Source: Limnephilus marmoratus (Eukaryota; Arthropoda; Insecta; Trichoptera; Limnephilidae). From it: a DNA stretch of 64,000 bases. The notes below the pieces were generated by a model. The model ran no database searches and was not told where the DNA came from. It worked only from the letters and a program-made list of their open reading frames with translations. The DNA lies in contig OU862910.1 of NCBI GenBank assembly GCA_917880885.1, forward strand, positions 54,241,285 to 54,305,284, in the 5' to 3' direction. The position numbers were made by a program, and so were the translations under genes. Below, piece after piece: positions 1-10,237 of the stretch (positions within the stretch are counted from its first letter, which is position 1; each line of letters starts with the position of its first letter).

Positions 1-409
1 TATTGCGTAATGTGGAAAGTTAAATTCCTTGGAAAATGAAAGTAAAACATTTAAATATTTGTGCATAAACTTCGCAAAATAAAATTGCTTTTTGAAGATG
101 TTTTTTTCTTGAATAAATCAAAAGGGGCGGCAGTCTAAACCTTATCATCTTTCCGAATAAGGATTGTTATAAATAATAATAATAAATTTGGACAACTTAT
201 ATAGCGCTGTTTTTGCGAAAAATCGCCTCAAGAGCGCTGTTATTGTTAGCGTCCTGTTCCAGAATTTTACAAGACGTGGTGCATCGAAGTAATAGGTTTT
301 TCCATGGTATAAAATTGAAGACGTTCCTCTTCTGTGCAATACACAGCAACAAAATTCGTTTTATCATTTTGAATAGGTCCCAATGCTCATTTTCGTGTAA
401 AAAAATATA
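1..409. other. AT-rich sequence, no gene seen
   Basis: Short overlapping frames only. The stretch around 190-285, read on the minus strand, resembles 23590-23690 (both contain a 'gctaacaata' core and an 'aaaattc.gg.gcagg' block), so it is probably a fragment of a dispersed repeat. Confidence 0.4.
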
Positions 410-411
410 TA

Positions 412-800
412 CAGGGTGTCCGGGGGTAAAGCGCATTCGGAAGGTGATTCTACATGATAATATAAGTAAAAAAAGATAAATAACTTTTTTCGAAATTCCA
501 ACTTTTAGGTGTAGTTTTGTGGTAAAAAGATAAAATTAGACCGGCGTGCGCGGCCAGCTTTACCTATTATTTTCCGCCGTTACGATACGGGCCGATCACC
601 ATCATACAATGTTGTCACGATCGGCCCGGCAGACTCCCGGCAAGTAAGATCGTACCTCACACTAAGGATTTTTAGTAGGTAGATATTTTTGTATGGGAAA
701 AAAATGTTGGAATTTCGAAAAAAGTTGGTAATCTTTTTTACTCCTACCATCATGTAGAATCACCTCCCGAAGTTAATGCACATTACCCCCGGACACCCTG
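412..800. mobile_element. Palindromic MITE, TA target site (Tc1/mariner-like)
   Basis: The left end CAGGGTGTCCGGGGGTAA is matched in inverted form at the right end, and both ends are flanked by TA (410-411 and 801-802). The inverted arms continue inward for about 100 bp each (412-510 against 705-800), around a GC-richer centre containing a small palindrome near 585-630. No transposase frame is present. TA duplication and CAGGG ends fit non-autonomous Tc1/mariner-type elements. A second, interrupted copy lies at 25813-28103. Confidence 0.75.
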
Positions 801-843
801 TACAGTGACATCACTCGGACCACAATTTGATTCGTAAAAGTGC

Positions 844-1165
844 TTACCGAATAACAATATGCCAATATTCTATGGAATAATATAAAATTGAACAAATAAA
901 AAAGATGGACATGGACCCCCAATAAGTCGAAATCGACCCCCCGGGGTCCATGTAGACCACTTTGGGAACCTGTGGGATAAACCTAATCGGTGGAATAAAT
1001 CTATTTCGAGAACCGTTATTTATTACGAAACAAATAATGGTGTAACGAATCACTTTTTTTTTAAAAGGGATTCGTTGTCAGTTTCAAACATCGACGCTGA
1101 CGTCAGTCTTAGACAAGTTCCACTAAGGTATTTTAATAACCGGCGATCAGCTTTGCATTTTTAAA
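844..1165. other. Non-coding, nothing recognised
   Basis: No frame with recognisable protein content and no convincing repeat boundary. Confidence 0.3.
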
Positions 1166-1289
1166 AAATTACTTCGGCCGCTGACGATATTTTATTCGAT
1201 TTAAGTGCTTGCTGCGATTGTGATCGTGAAATTAATTCAAAAATTACACCTGCCGAGATGCAAAAATGACAATTAAACAAAATTTCTGT

Positions 1290-1497
1290 ATTTTTTTAAT
1301 ACTATACGTAGGTACTTTATCGCTTATCTGAATCCTTCATAAAATTGGTTCCAATTTTGAAAATGATACTCGAATCCCAAGCAAATTCGAATTCCAGAGT
1401 TCACTGAACCAGAACTACGCAGGACACGCGCAAAGCCGAAATGAATATTTTTGACAAGCACAGACTTGTGAAAAATCACGGGATAGTCGGAATTATT
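1290..1497 (-). repeat. Dispersed repeat ending in CCCGTGA hairpin (Helitron-like candidate)
   Basis: Member of a family also seen at 2183-2560 (split), 9050-9265, 11518-11860, 50785-50850 and 52480-52640. Shared blocks are 'ttccaattttgaaaatga', 'aagcaaatt', 'gttcattgaac' and a terminal stem-loop 'gtgaaaaatcacggg'. On the minus strand the hairpin lies close to the end, and in the 50.8 kb copy it is followed by CTAG, as in Helitron 3' ends. No Rep/helicase protein is visible. Confidence 0.4.
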
Positions 1498-1835
1498 GAT
1501 AAACTAACTAACTAACCATCACGCCGTTTTCCCGCAGGGGTAGGCAGAAAGGACAAAAAAACTCTTAGCGGTCTTAGCGCACACTCCTTGTCTCATTCAC
1601 ATAAATGATCTTCTATTATTTTGACTCTTGACATCACCAGACTCGAGTATCTGATTCATTTGGTCGTGCCATGTCTTCCTCGGGCGTCCCCCCGCCTGTT
1701 TCTACCATTCACATTGACGCCATACATTCTCTTTACACTCCTTTCCTTGTTCATTCGCTCTACATGCCCAAACCATCTGAGCGTCCCTCTCTTAATCTTA
1801 CTCCTCATTACGCTTACCATTATTTGCGGATCTCC
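1498..1835 (-). pseudogene. RTE-type LINE, C-terminal tail of reverse transcriptase ORF
   Basis: Reading from about 1830 downwards on the minus strand gives LRWFGHVERMNKERSVKRMY, the WFGHV.RM signature found near the C terminus of RTE-type (and some related) non-LTR retrotransposon proteins. After a frameshift it continues in another frame as WHDQMNQILESGDVKSQNNR. The 3' part ends in a conserved block (gcctacccctgcggg, then tggttagttagttag). Two relatives occur at 8622-8870 and 21712-21832, both with the same tail. The fragment is 5'-truncated and has at least one frameshift, so it is dead. Calling it RTE rather than another clade rests on motif reading only. Confidence 0.6.
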
Positions 1836-1939
1836 ACGTTTCTCACACTATGGTACATGGTTTTACAACACATAAGTTTAAGCGATCTCATTAAAAATCT
1901 CAACACGCCAAACGCACGCACAACCGTGTTGACATTTGT

Positions 1940-2158
1940 CACATGAAAACGGGTCGCTTCTCCGACTTCGATTTGCCGGCCTCTGTATTTCTCTCTTCCT
2001 ACAGCATGGGTCTCTTCAAGACCAATGTTCATTCCTTCATGTCCTGAAAAAGACTAGAAAAAAAGAAAAGACAAAAAGACCCTCCACACAGCATCTCAGA
2101 TGACACGGGTCCCGAGGGAAATTATTTTCCTTAGGGCCTCCTGTGTGGAGTTAATGTA
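1940..2158 (+). pseudogene. LINE 3' end fossil (RT C-terminus plus 3' tail)
   Basis: Around 1948-2045 the frame reads DLPASVFLSSYSMGLFKTNV, matching the usual non-LTR ending 'LW..LP..VFP..Y.MG.FK..V..FL'. The upstream RLWN part is lost to a deletion. A 3' tail follows (agaccctccacacagcat ... tgtgtggagttaatgtaaaaaaa, ending about 2158) which recurs at 19375-19480 (inverted), 57956-58035 and 60040-60064. The copy is truncated and non-functional. Confidence 0.6.
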
Positions 2159-2182
2159 AAAAAAATTCTACAGCATTCTTGA

Positions 2183-2560
2183 AGAATAAGTTCCAATTTT
2201 GAAAACGACACTTAAGGGGTCGTCCATTAATCACGTGATGTTTTTTTAGCAACTTTTTAACCCCCCCCCCCTGGTGATGTTTTAGACTACCCCCCCCCCC
2301 CCCCGAAATCACGTGTATTTTTTTAGTGCAAAGAATTTTGAAATTTTCAAAATATTATCACGAAAAATAAATACGCGTGATATCTCATTATACACCCCCC
2401 CCCCCCCTGTCGTGATATTTCGTGATTTTTTTCCGAACCCCCCCCCCCTTTCGAGCATCACGTGATTAATGGACGACCCCTAACCAAAGAAAATTCGATA
2501 TCATTGAACATATTCAGGACACACAGATAATCGACTATTTTTGATAATACATGAAGACGA
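2183..2560. repeat. Hairpin-family dispersed repeat, split by a MITE
   Basis: The blocks 'ttccaattttgaaaacga' (left of 2213) and 'aaattcgatatcattgaac' (right of 2483) are the two halves of the same repeat seen at 11620-11720. The MITE at 2216-2480 sits between them, so it arrived later. Confidence 0.5.
2216..2480. mobile_element. Harbinger-like MITE with C/G runs, TAA target site
   Basis: Perfect inverted ends GGGGTCGTCCATTAATCACG are flanked by TAA at 2213-2215 and 2481-2483. The body is a near-palindrome: runs of 9-14 C, 'cacgtgtattttttta', and 'aaataaatacgcgtgatatctca' echo each other. There is no coding capacity. A 3-bp TAA/TTA duplication fits the PIF/Harbinger group. Other copies are at 9955-10234, 25913-27945 (interrupted) and 55443-55717. 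Confidence 0.75.
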
Positions 2561-3125
2561 TTTGGGCAGATCTTTGGTATTAGAATAGGTACCTGACGTG
2601 GCTCCCACAGTAGGTATTATTTTCAGCTAGAGCGGCCAGTGATAGACTCGGGACAGGCCACGGCCACAGCGGTCAACGCGGCCGATTAACCTCGCCATAA
2701 ATAATCACATTAGAGATTCAATACTTTAACACGTGGTGGATTTCCTGTTTGGGCCGCGCGGCAAAACTGACAATGAATACAAATGCAAGCCATAGAGGCG
2801 TACTGGTGCTAAAGGATTTTTGTGGCGCAAACATGACGAAAAAATATTTAATATTATTTGAACAAAATTCGGCAAAAATCTCAAACTAATTGGCGTCAGG
2901 TTTGATGGATTTCCAAGTCATAGATCATACATCTTAAGTGTAGTAAAATCAAATTAAATAAAATCGAATATAAATTTGGGATTAATGCGAAGATTAATGC
3001 TAAATGACTACTTTCGAATAATCTTTACTCCTACCGGTTTATATCATAAATACCAAAATAATATGCTGTAGATATTGAAGCTATTCCTATTATTTCCCTT
3101 CAGGAGTATTAAAATAAAATTGTTA
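2561..3125. other. Non-coding, nothing recognised
   Basis: Mixed composition with a GC-richer patch near 2630-2700, but no frame of note and no clear repeat edge. Confidence 0.3.
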
Positions 3126-3129
3126 TCTT

Positions 3130-3510
3130 AATACATATATAGAAATTAATGTTTCTTTGTTTGTCCTGCATGCGTTACTAAACCATTCATCTGATTGCGA
3201 TGAAACTTTGGTGATTTGTCGTGCACACGCCTGCAATTTTTCTATATTCAATAGTGAGAAATTTGTGCAATTTGTATTAAAAAATTATAATAGGTGGCGG
3301 GCGAGTGGTTTGAAAAATGTGTGTATTTCATATAGTTTAGCGGAAGGGCAGGAAGGCGGGAGGGGAAGGGGTGTACGGGAAGGGGGAAGGCATAAGGGGA
3401 ACGCTGGAGGGGAAGGGAAACTAAGGAGGGGAACGGGACGTAGGACACGCGGGGGAGCGGACGAGGGAGGGGCAGTGGGAGGGATTTCAAAGGAGACATA
3501 ACAGCGGTAG
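3130..3510 (-). repeat. Dispersed repeat with long purine tract
   Basis: Begins with a block (gcatgcgttactaaacc ... gatgaaactttggtg) and continues into a G/A-rich tract at 3345-3490. The tract is the reverse complement of the C/T-rich core of 54608-54850 and 56505-56745, and shares the flanking words 'aggtggc.cg' and 'gaatataatgg'-like blocks. The 114- and 128-residue frames across it are low-complexity shadows, not genes. Confidence 0.55.
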
Positions 3511-6235
3511 GGTTATGTTTAGGGGTTAATTTGCGAAAACCATGCTTCATACATGGACGGCTGTATGTGGCCTTTTCAGACGTCGAAAAACCTTCTGATT
3601 TATTCATGTACCTACCCATCAGAATGAAAAACAAAAAATATTGTATTTACAAAAGTACTTCAATAGACGAAATATAACCCAAACAGAATCGCTAGTTACT
3701 TCATAAAATTTTTATTTTATCAATATATATATTTTTTTAAATACAGTTATGGCAAAGATTATCTGTGGCAGTTTCCCTCGACTAACTTTTTTCTTTTTTA
3801 TAAAATTGTGCACAAAATAAATAAAAACCACTTTTGCGCTTGAAATCGAGAGTTTCTTAACTCTGTTTGCCAAGCGAGTTTTATTCCTATTACTTATATT
3901 CGTGGCGATGTAAAGGCACACTGAAAATATACACATTTTTGGCTTGTGGCTTCCTCTTAAAAGAAAGACAAAATCAACAACACCTCGCGCCTCTAATGAA
4001 GAAAATAATTCGAAGAAATATGTAAATACTTAGGAACTAGGAGAGAAAGTACACCGTGAACTGCCACCTGTATTGGCGAAAGACTTGTAAATTCTAAACA
4101 AGAAGAGAAAGCTAATGGGGAACATCGTGAAAATGTCACGAATCTAAGAAATCGGAGATGCAAGACAAAGCTCTCTACCTATTTAAAATACTATTGAGTA
4201 ATATTAATTTGTTCAGTTTCATCTAACGAAAATGACTTAAAACGAAAATATCCCCAAAGGTACGAAGGAAAGAACAAAAATCTGGTACGGCGCAAATTAA
4301 TACTAAGTCAAGTCGTGTGTTCAAAATTCGATGACAGTTGAATATAACCTGACAGATTATGAGCGAACGCACATAAATAATAGTGGGATAAGACTAATGA
4401 ACCTTTGTCCGATAAAGATATAATAACACGATGATAAGGAGCGTGAACGAGTGCATCAAGATGACAAATTGCATACAATATTTATTTATTTGAATTTAAC
4501 ACAAATAACATCCAAATAAGCATAACTCCACAATAAAATACTCCACCATGCAAGATGGAAAATTAATGGATTGGGAATAGCACGATAAATAAATGAAATA
4601 ATAAGTCGATAAATAAATAAATGAGCCAGGCAGTTTATTTAAATTAGATTTGTTGTTCTGCTTTCCGATATAAATTCTATTACGACCTGTTTGTTCATAT
4701 TTAGCGATTGACACGTTAAATTTGTCAACAACAATCTAATATCATCACCCAAATTCTGTATACGGCGAACGGGAGTATATAATTATGATTCCGTGTTGGA
4801 GTTGTCACAATAAAACGGCAGATAATGCTTCGATGCTGGTGTGGAAGGTACGAGTATGTGGAAAGAATCAAGCATTTCAGGGCTTATATGACGGTGAACA
4901 TAACTTAAATTAGAAAAGATATTAAAGAAAAAGAGAAGTTGACAAAATCAGAAGACATAAGTTAACAATATTAATGAGCAAGTTGCAAAGCGGTTTGCCG
5001 AGAAGCAAAAATAATGGAAGAAATAATTGAAGTAAATAAGCCCTCGTTAGCGGGAGACAGGTCTCATCATTACTGGATATTGCGGCGTTACTTTAATTAA
5101 CGCCGTCCCAGTACTTTTCCAAACCGCATTGAACAGGTCAATTAATAAACATTTTAAAATCGCAAGAATAACTATAATAAAATATCGATTCTCCCCCGTG
5201 ATGGTATCTAACTTTTGCGTAGAAAGAAAAAACTTTTTTATGTATGAACCATATAACCTTTGCATCATCCTTGCCATATCACGGCTGCGTCCTGAAGTAG
5301 ATTTCGGTGTAAAGATATTTCAATTTTATTTTTTAAAAGTTTAATGGCTATTAGTTATAAAACCACATTCGGACAAAGAAAGTACACTTATTTTGCAACA
5401 AAACTCCATAACATTTTCCCCAAAACATTAAACTAATAAAAAAAAATACGTACAAATCAAGAATAAAAACATGGCTGAAAGAGGACAACGAAAACACCCT
5501 AATGAAGACACTAAAAACGGCACAGAAGACAAATAAACTAAAATTCATTCCGCCTCGGCACAGGAACCCCTAGTGAGGAGGACTAAGAAATACGATATCT
5601 TTGCCTAACATAACTATTATATTTTGTAAATAGAATTATATATAGTTTAAATAAAAAAATAAAAATTGAGAGTTCCACAGTTCATGACGGAAATATCGAT
5701 GCGAGTTGAATATAGTAACTTTGACCTATAATTAACAGAGAAAAGGCTCGTCGTTTGAAAGATTTTGCATCTTCAGAAAAGCAGAAACATATTCGTATCA
5801 TGTTCAGAAATAAGGATTGTTTACAGATTTCTTAAAGTAAAAAACGCTGAATCAATATTTTTATTTCTACATTAGATAGGTTGCAATTTCCTCTTAGATT
5901 TAGAGTACTTTCTGGTACCTAAATCAAATATAAAAAACCGACATACGCACTTCTAGTATTACCTACTACCCAGATATAACGGTTCACGTAGGTATTTTAC
6001 CCAGAATGTAGAATATGAGTAGGTAATTTCGTATGAAATGAGAAAGGTTCTTAATCTTAACTAGAATGTAATAACTAATTGTATGAGAAATAATAATAAT
6101 TTGTGATTAAATTGTCCGAATAACATCAAGTTAATTTATATCTATCATTATAGAAAATGATACACCGAAACCTTTATGTTAAATAATGTTTCTTTGAGTA
6201 ACAGATAAATGTTTTATCGTGTTTCTCCTTTTTGG
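3511..6235. other. Long AT-rich stretch without recognisable genes
   Basis: All frames are under 80 residues with no recognisable motif. A perfect-looking A/T-rich background with a few (ATAA)n patches near 4590-4630. I see no repeat boundary that I can support. Confidence 0.4.
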
Positions 6236-6239
6236 TGTA

Positions 6240-6480
6240 AACTGATTACTTTGTATAAAACCACTATTTTTAAAACAATATCAACATGTTTCGAGAACAA
6301 TGTTGTCTTCATCAGGATATGTTACTATAATATATAATACATTGTTGTCGAAACATGTTGATATTGTTTTAAAAATAGTGGTTTTATACAAAGTAATCAG
6401 TTATTCATTATATGAAAAAATGATGCCACAAAATAAATTTGCAAAGTTTGAAGAAGTAAATAAAATATATTTGAAAGATT
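6240..6480. mobile_element. Penelope-like snap-back unit with hammerhead core (copy P1)
   Basis: Left arm 6240-6308 and right arm 6339-6402 form a near-perfect inverted repeat around a 30-base AT loop. The right arm is followed by a block starting at an ATG (6420) that reads MMPQNKFAKFEE, which recurs after copy P2 (18953 onward, reading MVPQSEFAKFEE). Hammerhead cores and short inverted 'pseudo-LTR' segments are established features of Penelope-like retroelements; assigning this unit to them is inference, since no Penelope reverse transcriptase is present. Confidence 0.6.
6282..6320 (-). ncRNA. Hammerhead ribozyme candidate (P1, minus strand)
   Basis: On the minus strand: CTGATGA (6315-6309), a stem II with one C-C mismatch, then GAAA (6292-6289), then the self-complementary ACATGT followed by T. 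Five bases before CTGATGA (ATATC) pair exactly with the five after the predicted cleavage site (GATAT), giving stem I. Stem III is a palindrome too short to fold on itself, so a dimeric hammerhead is the likely form. Confidence 0.6.
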
Positions 6481-6489
6481 GAAAACACA

Positions 6490-7370
6490 GCCTCTTTACA
6501 GGTACCTACCGTGTTTTGGGGTATTGCAAAGGGGACACATGGAAAAGATTCCTGAAAGCGATTTGCAATACGATTTACAATTTTAAAACTGTCACCAGCA
6601 GAATAACCATTCCTATACGTAGTTGTATAATAAAAGGTAGTGCACGAGGTATGCCAAAGAAACGGCCTACAATAAATCATCAGATTACGGAATCGACTCG
6701 ACAATGAATACGAAAAATAATAATAGTTTGGTCTGCGTGCATTCAGCTCCCAGGGTTTTTTGCTCCGATAGTAAAACTAACAACATGGAATGTTCACAAT
6801 AATGTACATTGAAATGAAAACAATAGAATGTTTTATTTACGTTTAGCGACCAGCACTTAAACTATGTTGGGAATAAAATGGCGAATGCTGATGCAGGAGA
6901 AAGTCAGTTGGGGTAAGGTCGGAGGTGGGGAAGTGGGGATAAATCGCAACCGTTTCACGGTGGACATCCGCAAATGTACAGTGGAGTAGTTTGACTTTGT
7001 CAAAAGCATCCTTTCAGATGTCATTTTCGCAAGCGAGGAGATGCAATACAGCTCCCGTTTGTACACGGGGGCTAGCAATCGTTTTGTGATTGGCGACTTG
7101 TCTGTGCCTTGTATTATACTAGCTGATGTGCATCCCATGTAAATTCAGGAGCACACGAACCCGTAAGCCGATTGCAGACGTTCGTGAAACACAGATCATG
7201 CAGGAGCATTGTACATGGTACATGTAGTCTTATTTAAAAGGCAACATGATTCAAAATATATTTTTCATACAATGAAACAGAAGATCTACCATATCTAAAA
7301 AAGGCCTTGGGTAAATAGATTTCTGGAAACAAAATCTTTTTTCATGGTAAAATTCATTATTTTCTTACGG
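6490..7370. other. Non-coding, nothing recognised
   Basis: A moderately GC stretch at 6880-7140 carries a 93-residue minus-strand frame with no motif. Not called. Confidence 0.3.
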
Positions 7371-7374
7371 TAAC

Positions 7375-7815
7375 ATCAAACTTTATATTATTTTGATGCT
7401 GTTTTCCACAGGAGGCCCTATTTTCCTCGGGGACTATGTCATATTTGTGATGTGCGGAGGAATATTTTTTTAGGGAAAGGAAGGAGAGGAAGTTCTGGGA
7501 AGGAAAAAGATACGAGGGGTTGTTAGGAATGTGGGGATCAGTGTGTCCAGGAGTGACGGACGTCTGAATCCATTCCTCCCGCTGCGGTGCAAAGCGATGG
7601 GTCAGAGAGTCTGGAGAGGTTAAAAGATCTCCGCCTAGCAGTAGGTGAGAAAACGCATCCGCCGCCAAGACCTGAACAAACTTCAAACTATGAATCCGGG
7701 CACCCCTGTTAAGTCACCAAACTTAGCGAACCACTTGGGGTGACCTACGACAGGGGTGTTAGTTATCCAATAAAATAAAGTTTTGACGGAGCGGCGGTAC
7801 ACGTTTCCGCCTCCC
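7375..7815 (-). repeat. Dispersed repeat sharing a LINE-like tail (copy 1)
   Basis: The minus strand matches 57590-58045 over its length: shared words include 'ggataac', 'taggtcaccccaagtggttcgct', 'ggtcttgg...gatg.gtt' and 'ttcattcctggac'-like blocks, and the ending resembles the LINE tail at 1940-2158. The 109-residue frames in both copies (VLAADAFSHLL and MATDVFAHLLRC) are similar only because the repeat is. Likely a non-autonomous element that borrows a LINE 3' end. Confidence 0.5.
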
Positions 7816-8620
7816 AAATCGAATTATCAATATTAATAATCTGGGTTAGGATAGGAAATAAAACAAGTGTTAAATAGAGCGAAGCCCTTGAAACTGACAT
7901 TAAATTCTTTAGCATTTTCTGACCTGATGGAATATGCAGCCCGGAAGGTGGTCGCTGCATTTGTGGTGCATCGATTCTATCGGCGGACACTGAATAAGGA
8001 ATGGGGAAAGTTGCCACCGTAAGGACTTCGAGCATCCGATATTGATGATGCATTATAAATAAACCTGCACATTTTACTTTTATTGGTTCGCCAACAGAAT
8101 ACATCAAATTATAATTATTAGGCACATTAATTTTCCTTTTCAATATCGTTGATTAGCGGTGATTCCAATTATAGGTGAGCACAGCATTCATCTCAACAGT
8201 CTTAGAGTGTGACTATAAGAGATCGTCAGGTACACGCAAGTAAAAGTTCCTTCTGAAGGCAGTGATTGAATTCGAAAATATATCCAAGTCTATAAGATAT
8301 TGCATTTTTATAAATATACGCATAATGAATTTATATATTATGTTCATTATTAACTATTTTGTTAAGTTACACAACAAACAGTCCAAAACTCACAACAATT
8401 TTCCTCCCTAAAACTTTAAACCAAAAACAAAAATATACTAACAAACACAACGTTTTAATAAATATATCTAAAAAAATTATCACATTTACAGTCATTTTCT
8501 CAACCTCAACTTAACCTAACCTAACTTACATTCCACAACAAGTTTCATTCCACAATAAGTTTCATTTTATTAAAAAGACTTTGTTTATATAACATGTTTT
8601 GTAAACATTTTAGCATATAA
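7816..8620. other. Unassigned; includes a 126-residue minus frame
   Basis: 7763-8143 holds a minus-strand frame of 126 residues without recognisable domain; codon content is not gene-like enough for a call. Around 8505-8525 there is an 'aacctaacctaac' motif. Confidence 0.25.
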
Positions 8621-8621
8621 A

Positions 8622-8870
8622 ATAACTAACTAACTAACTAACCATCACGCCGTTTACCCGCAGGGGTAGGCAGAGAGGACGGACCGCCAAACAACTCGGT
8701 CTTGGCACACACTCTTTGCCTAACTCACATTCATACATCGTCTCATACATTCTCTTCTATTATTCTGGCTTTTGACATGACCCGACTCAAGTATCTGATT
8801 CACTTGATCGTGCCATGTCTTCCTCGGGCGTCCCCGACTTCTTCTACCATTCACATTCGCTTCGTATATA
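8622..8870 (-). pseudogene. RTE-type LINE C-terminal tail (copy 2)
   Basis: On the minus strand the frame reads NVNGRRSRGRPRKTWHDQVN then QILESGHVKSQNNR before a frameshift, and ends in the same 3' tail (tgcctacccctgcggg, then ttagttagttag) as 1498-1835. The RGRPRKTW.DQ block is typical of the end of RTE-type proteins. It is 5'-truncated and broken. Confidence 0.6.
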
Positions 8871-9049
8871 AAATAAAGTTATGTAAACTAAGTTATTAGT
8901 CATTTGAATAAAATAAATAATGCCATCAAAAAGTGATAACCACTTAGAAGAATTTTTCTTTGAAAAATTATCTAATATTTAAAAAAATTTACTGCAAATA
9001 TGTTCGTGGAAAAATATAAAGAATGAATTAAATTCAAAAATACAAAAAA

Positions 9050-9265
9050 AACTCTCGACTTCAAATAATAATGGTTTATTGCGCAAACCATTGAAAAATC
9101 GCGGGATATTATAATAAGAATTTTGAAAAAGACAATATTTTTTTCTTAAAATATTGTATTAAGCAATATCTACCTACTTTATCGTCTGCCTGAATCGTTC
9201 ACACAATCAAAGCAAATTTGATTTCATTCCACCAAAACAACCAAGCACAGACGGAAATTAGTAAG
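9050..9265. repeat. Hairpin-family dispersed repeat fragment
   Basis: Contains 'gaaaaatcgcgggatatta' followed by 'ttttgaaaaagacaat' and 'aaagcaaatttgatttcatt', the same order as 11530-11720. Confidence 0.45.
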
Positions 9266-9399
9266 TTTTATGATTATTTGAAAAAAAAAAAACATTTTTT
9301 TAAATTAGTACTTAAACTTTCTTCGTAAAATAATTATTCTAGAATAAAGAAGCATATTTTGTAGAGACACAGACGAGGTGCGAAAAACCTTCAATTAGC

Positions 9400-9745
9400 T
9401 GTAAATATAGTAGATTTCGGCAGAAGCGTCTACCTGTCTGACCAGGAAGGTGGGGGGGGGAACCTGTCAGGGAGCAACAAAGGAATCTCACCCACAGTCT
9501 GCTGGTGGGACCGTTCCCCGTAGCGGGCAGTAAAACACCAAACTTCAATATCGAATAATGGTAATTTACGGCCGGGCAAGGGAATATTCCCAAGGGTGGT
9601 TGCTGGTCGAGGGGGAAGCCCGTATCACCCTCCTGTCCTGGGGCTCGATTCTTCAATCCAGACCTCTCGCAATCGCCGTCGAAATTATTGTTATTCTCGA
9701 GTCTCGTCGAAGGTACACACTTAGACGTCAAAAGTCATTCCACTC
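9400..9745. repeat. GC-rich island, probable repeat, unidentified
   Basis: A clear rise in GC compared with the flanks. Frames of 130 (minus) and 84 (plus) residues overlap each other and have no motif. A 9-G run lies at about 9453. No second copy was found in the window, so its nature is open. Confidence 0.3.
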
Positions 9746-9954
9746 GAACAACGTGTGGGTCCAACTAGTCAACACCGACAAAACTATCAAAATTTGGTAC
9801 ATTGTATCCTAACCTAAGATCGCCTTCCGCGAAGCCCTTCGAAAGAAGGCATTGTATATTTACACAATGTTGTTTTAAGGTTCATACGTACATCGTTTTT
9901 CTCACTATTATTTAATGTGTAAGAAAGAGCTGCAGCATTATTGTGATAATGTAA

Positions 9955-10234
9955 GGGGTCGTCCATTAATCACGTGAGACTCAAAAGGGGGGGGAGGTTT
10001 CGGAAAAAACCACGAAATATCACGAGGGGGAGGGTCTATAATGACATATCACGTGCATTTATTTTTCGTTGAACGAACGATAATATTCTGAAATTTCAAT
10101 ATACTTTGTACTAAAAAAATACACGTGATTTTCGGTATGGGGGGGGGGTAGTCTAAAACACCACATATCACCAGAGGGGGGGAGAGAGGGTTAAAAAGTT
10201 GCTAAAAAACATTACGTGATTAATGGACGACCCC
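9955..10234. mobile_element. Harbinger-like MITE with G runs, TAA target site
   Basis: Same family as 2216-2480: GGGGTCGTCC ends, TAA at 9952-9954 and 10235-10237, G runs on this strand in both arms, and internal 'cacgtg.atttattttt' and 'tacacgtgatttt' blocks. About 280 bp, no coding capacity. Confidence 0.75.
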
Positions 10235-10237
10235 TAA

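Noticed and set aside
3157..3634. 114- and 128-residue frames across the purine-rich tract
   Set aside because: Low complexity, both strands open, and the tract recurs inverted at 54.6 and 56.5 kb.
7763..8143. 126-residue minus-strand frame as a gene
   Set aside because: No recognisable domain, partly overlaps the edge of a dispersed repeat, and no splice or promoter support.
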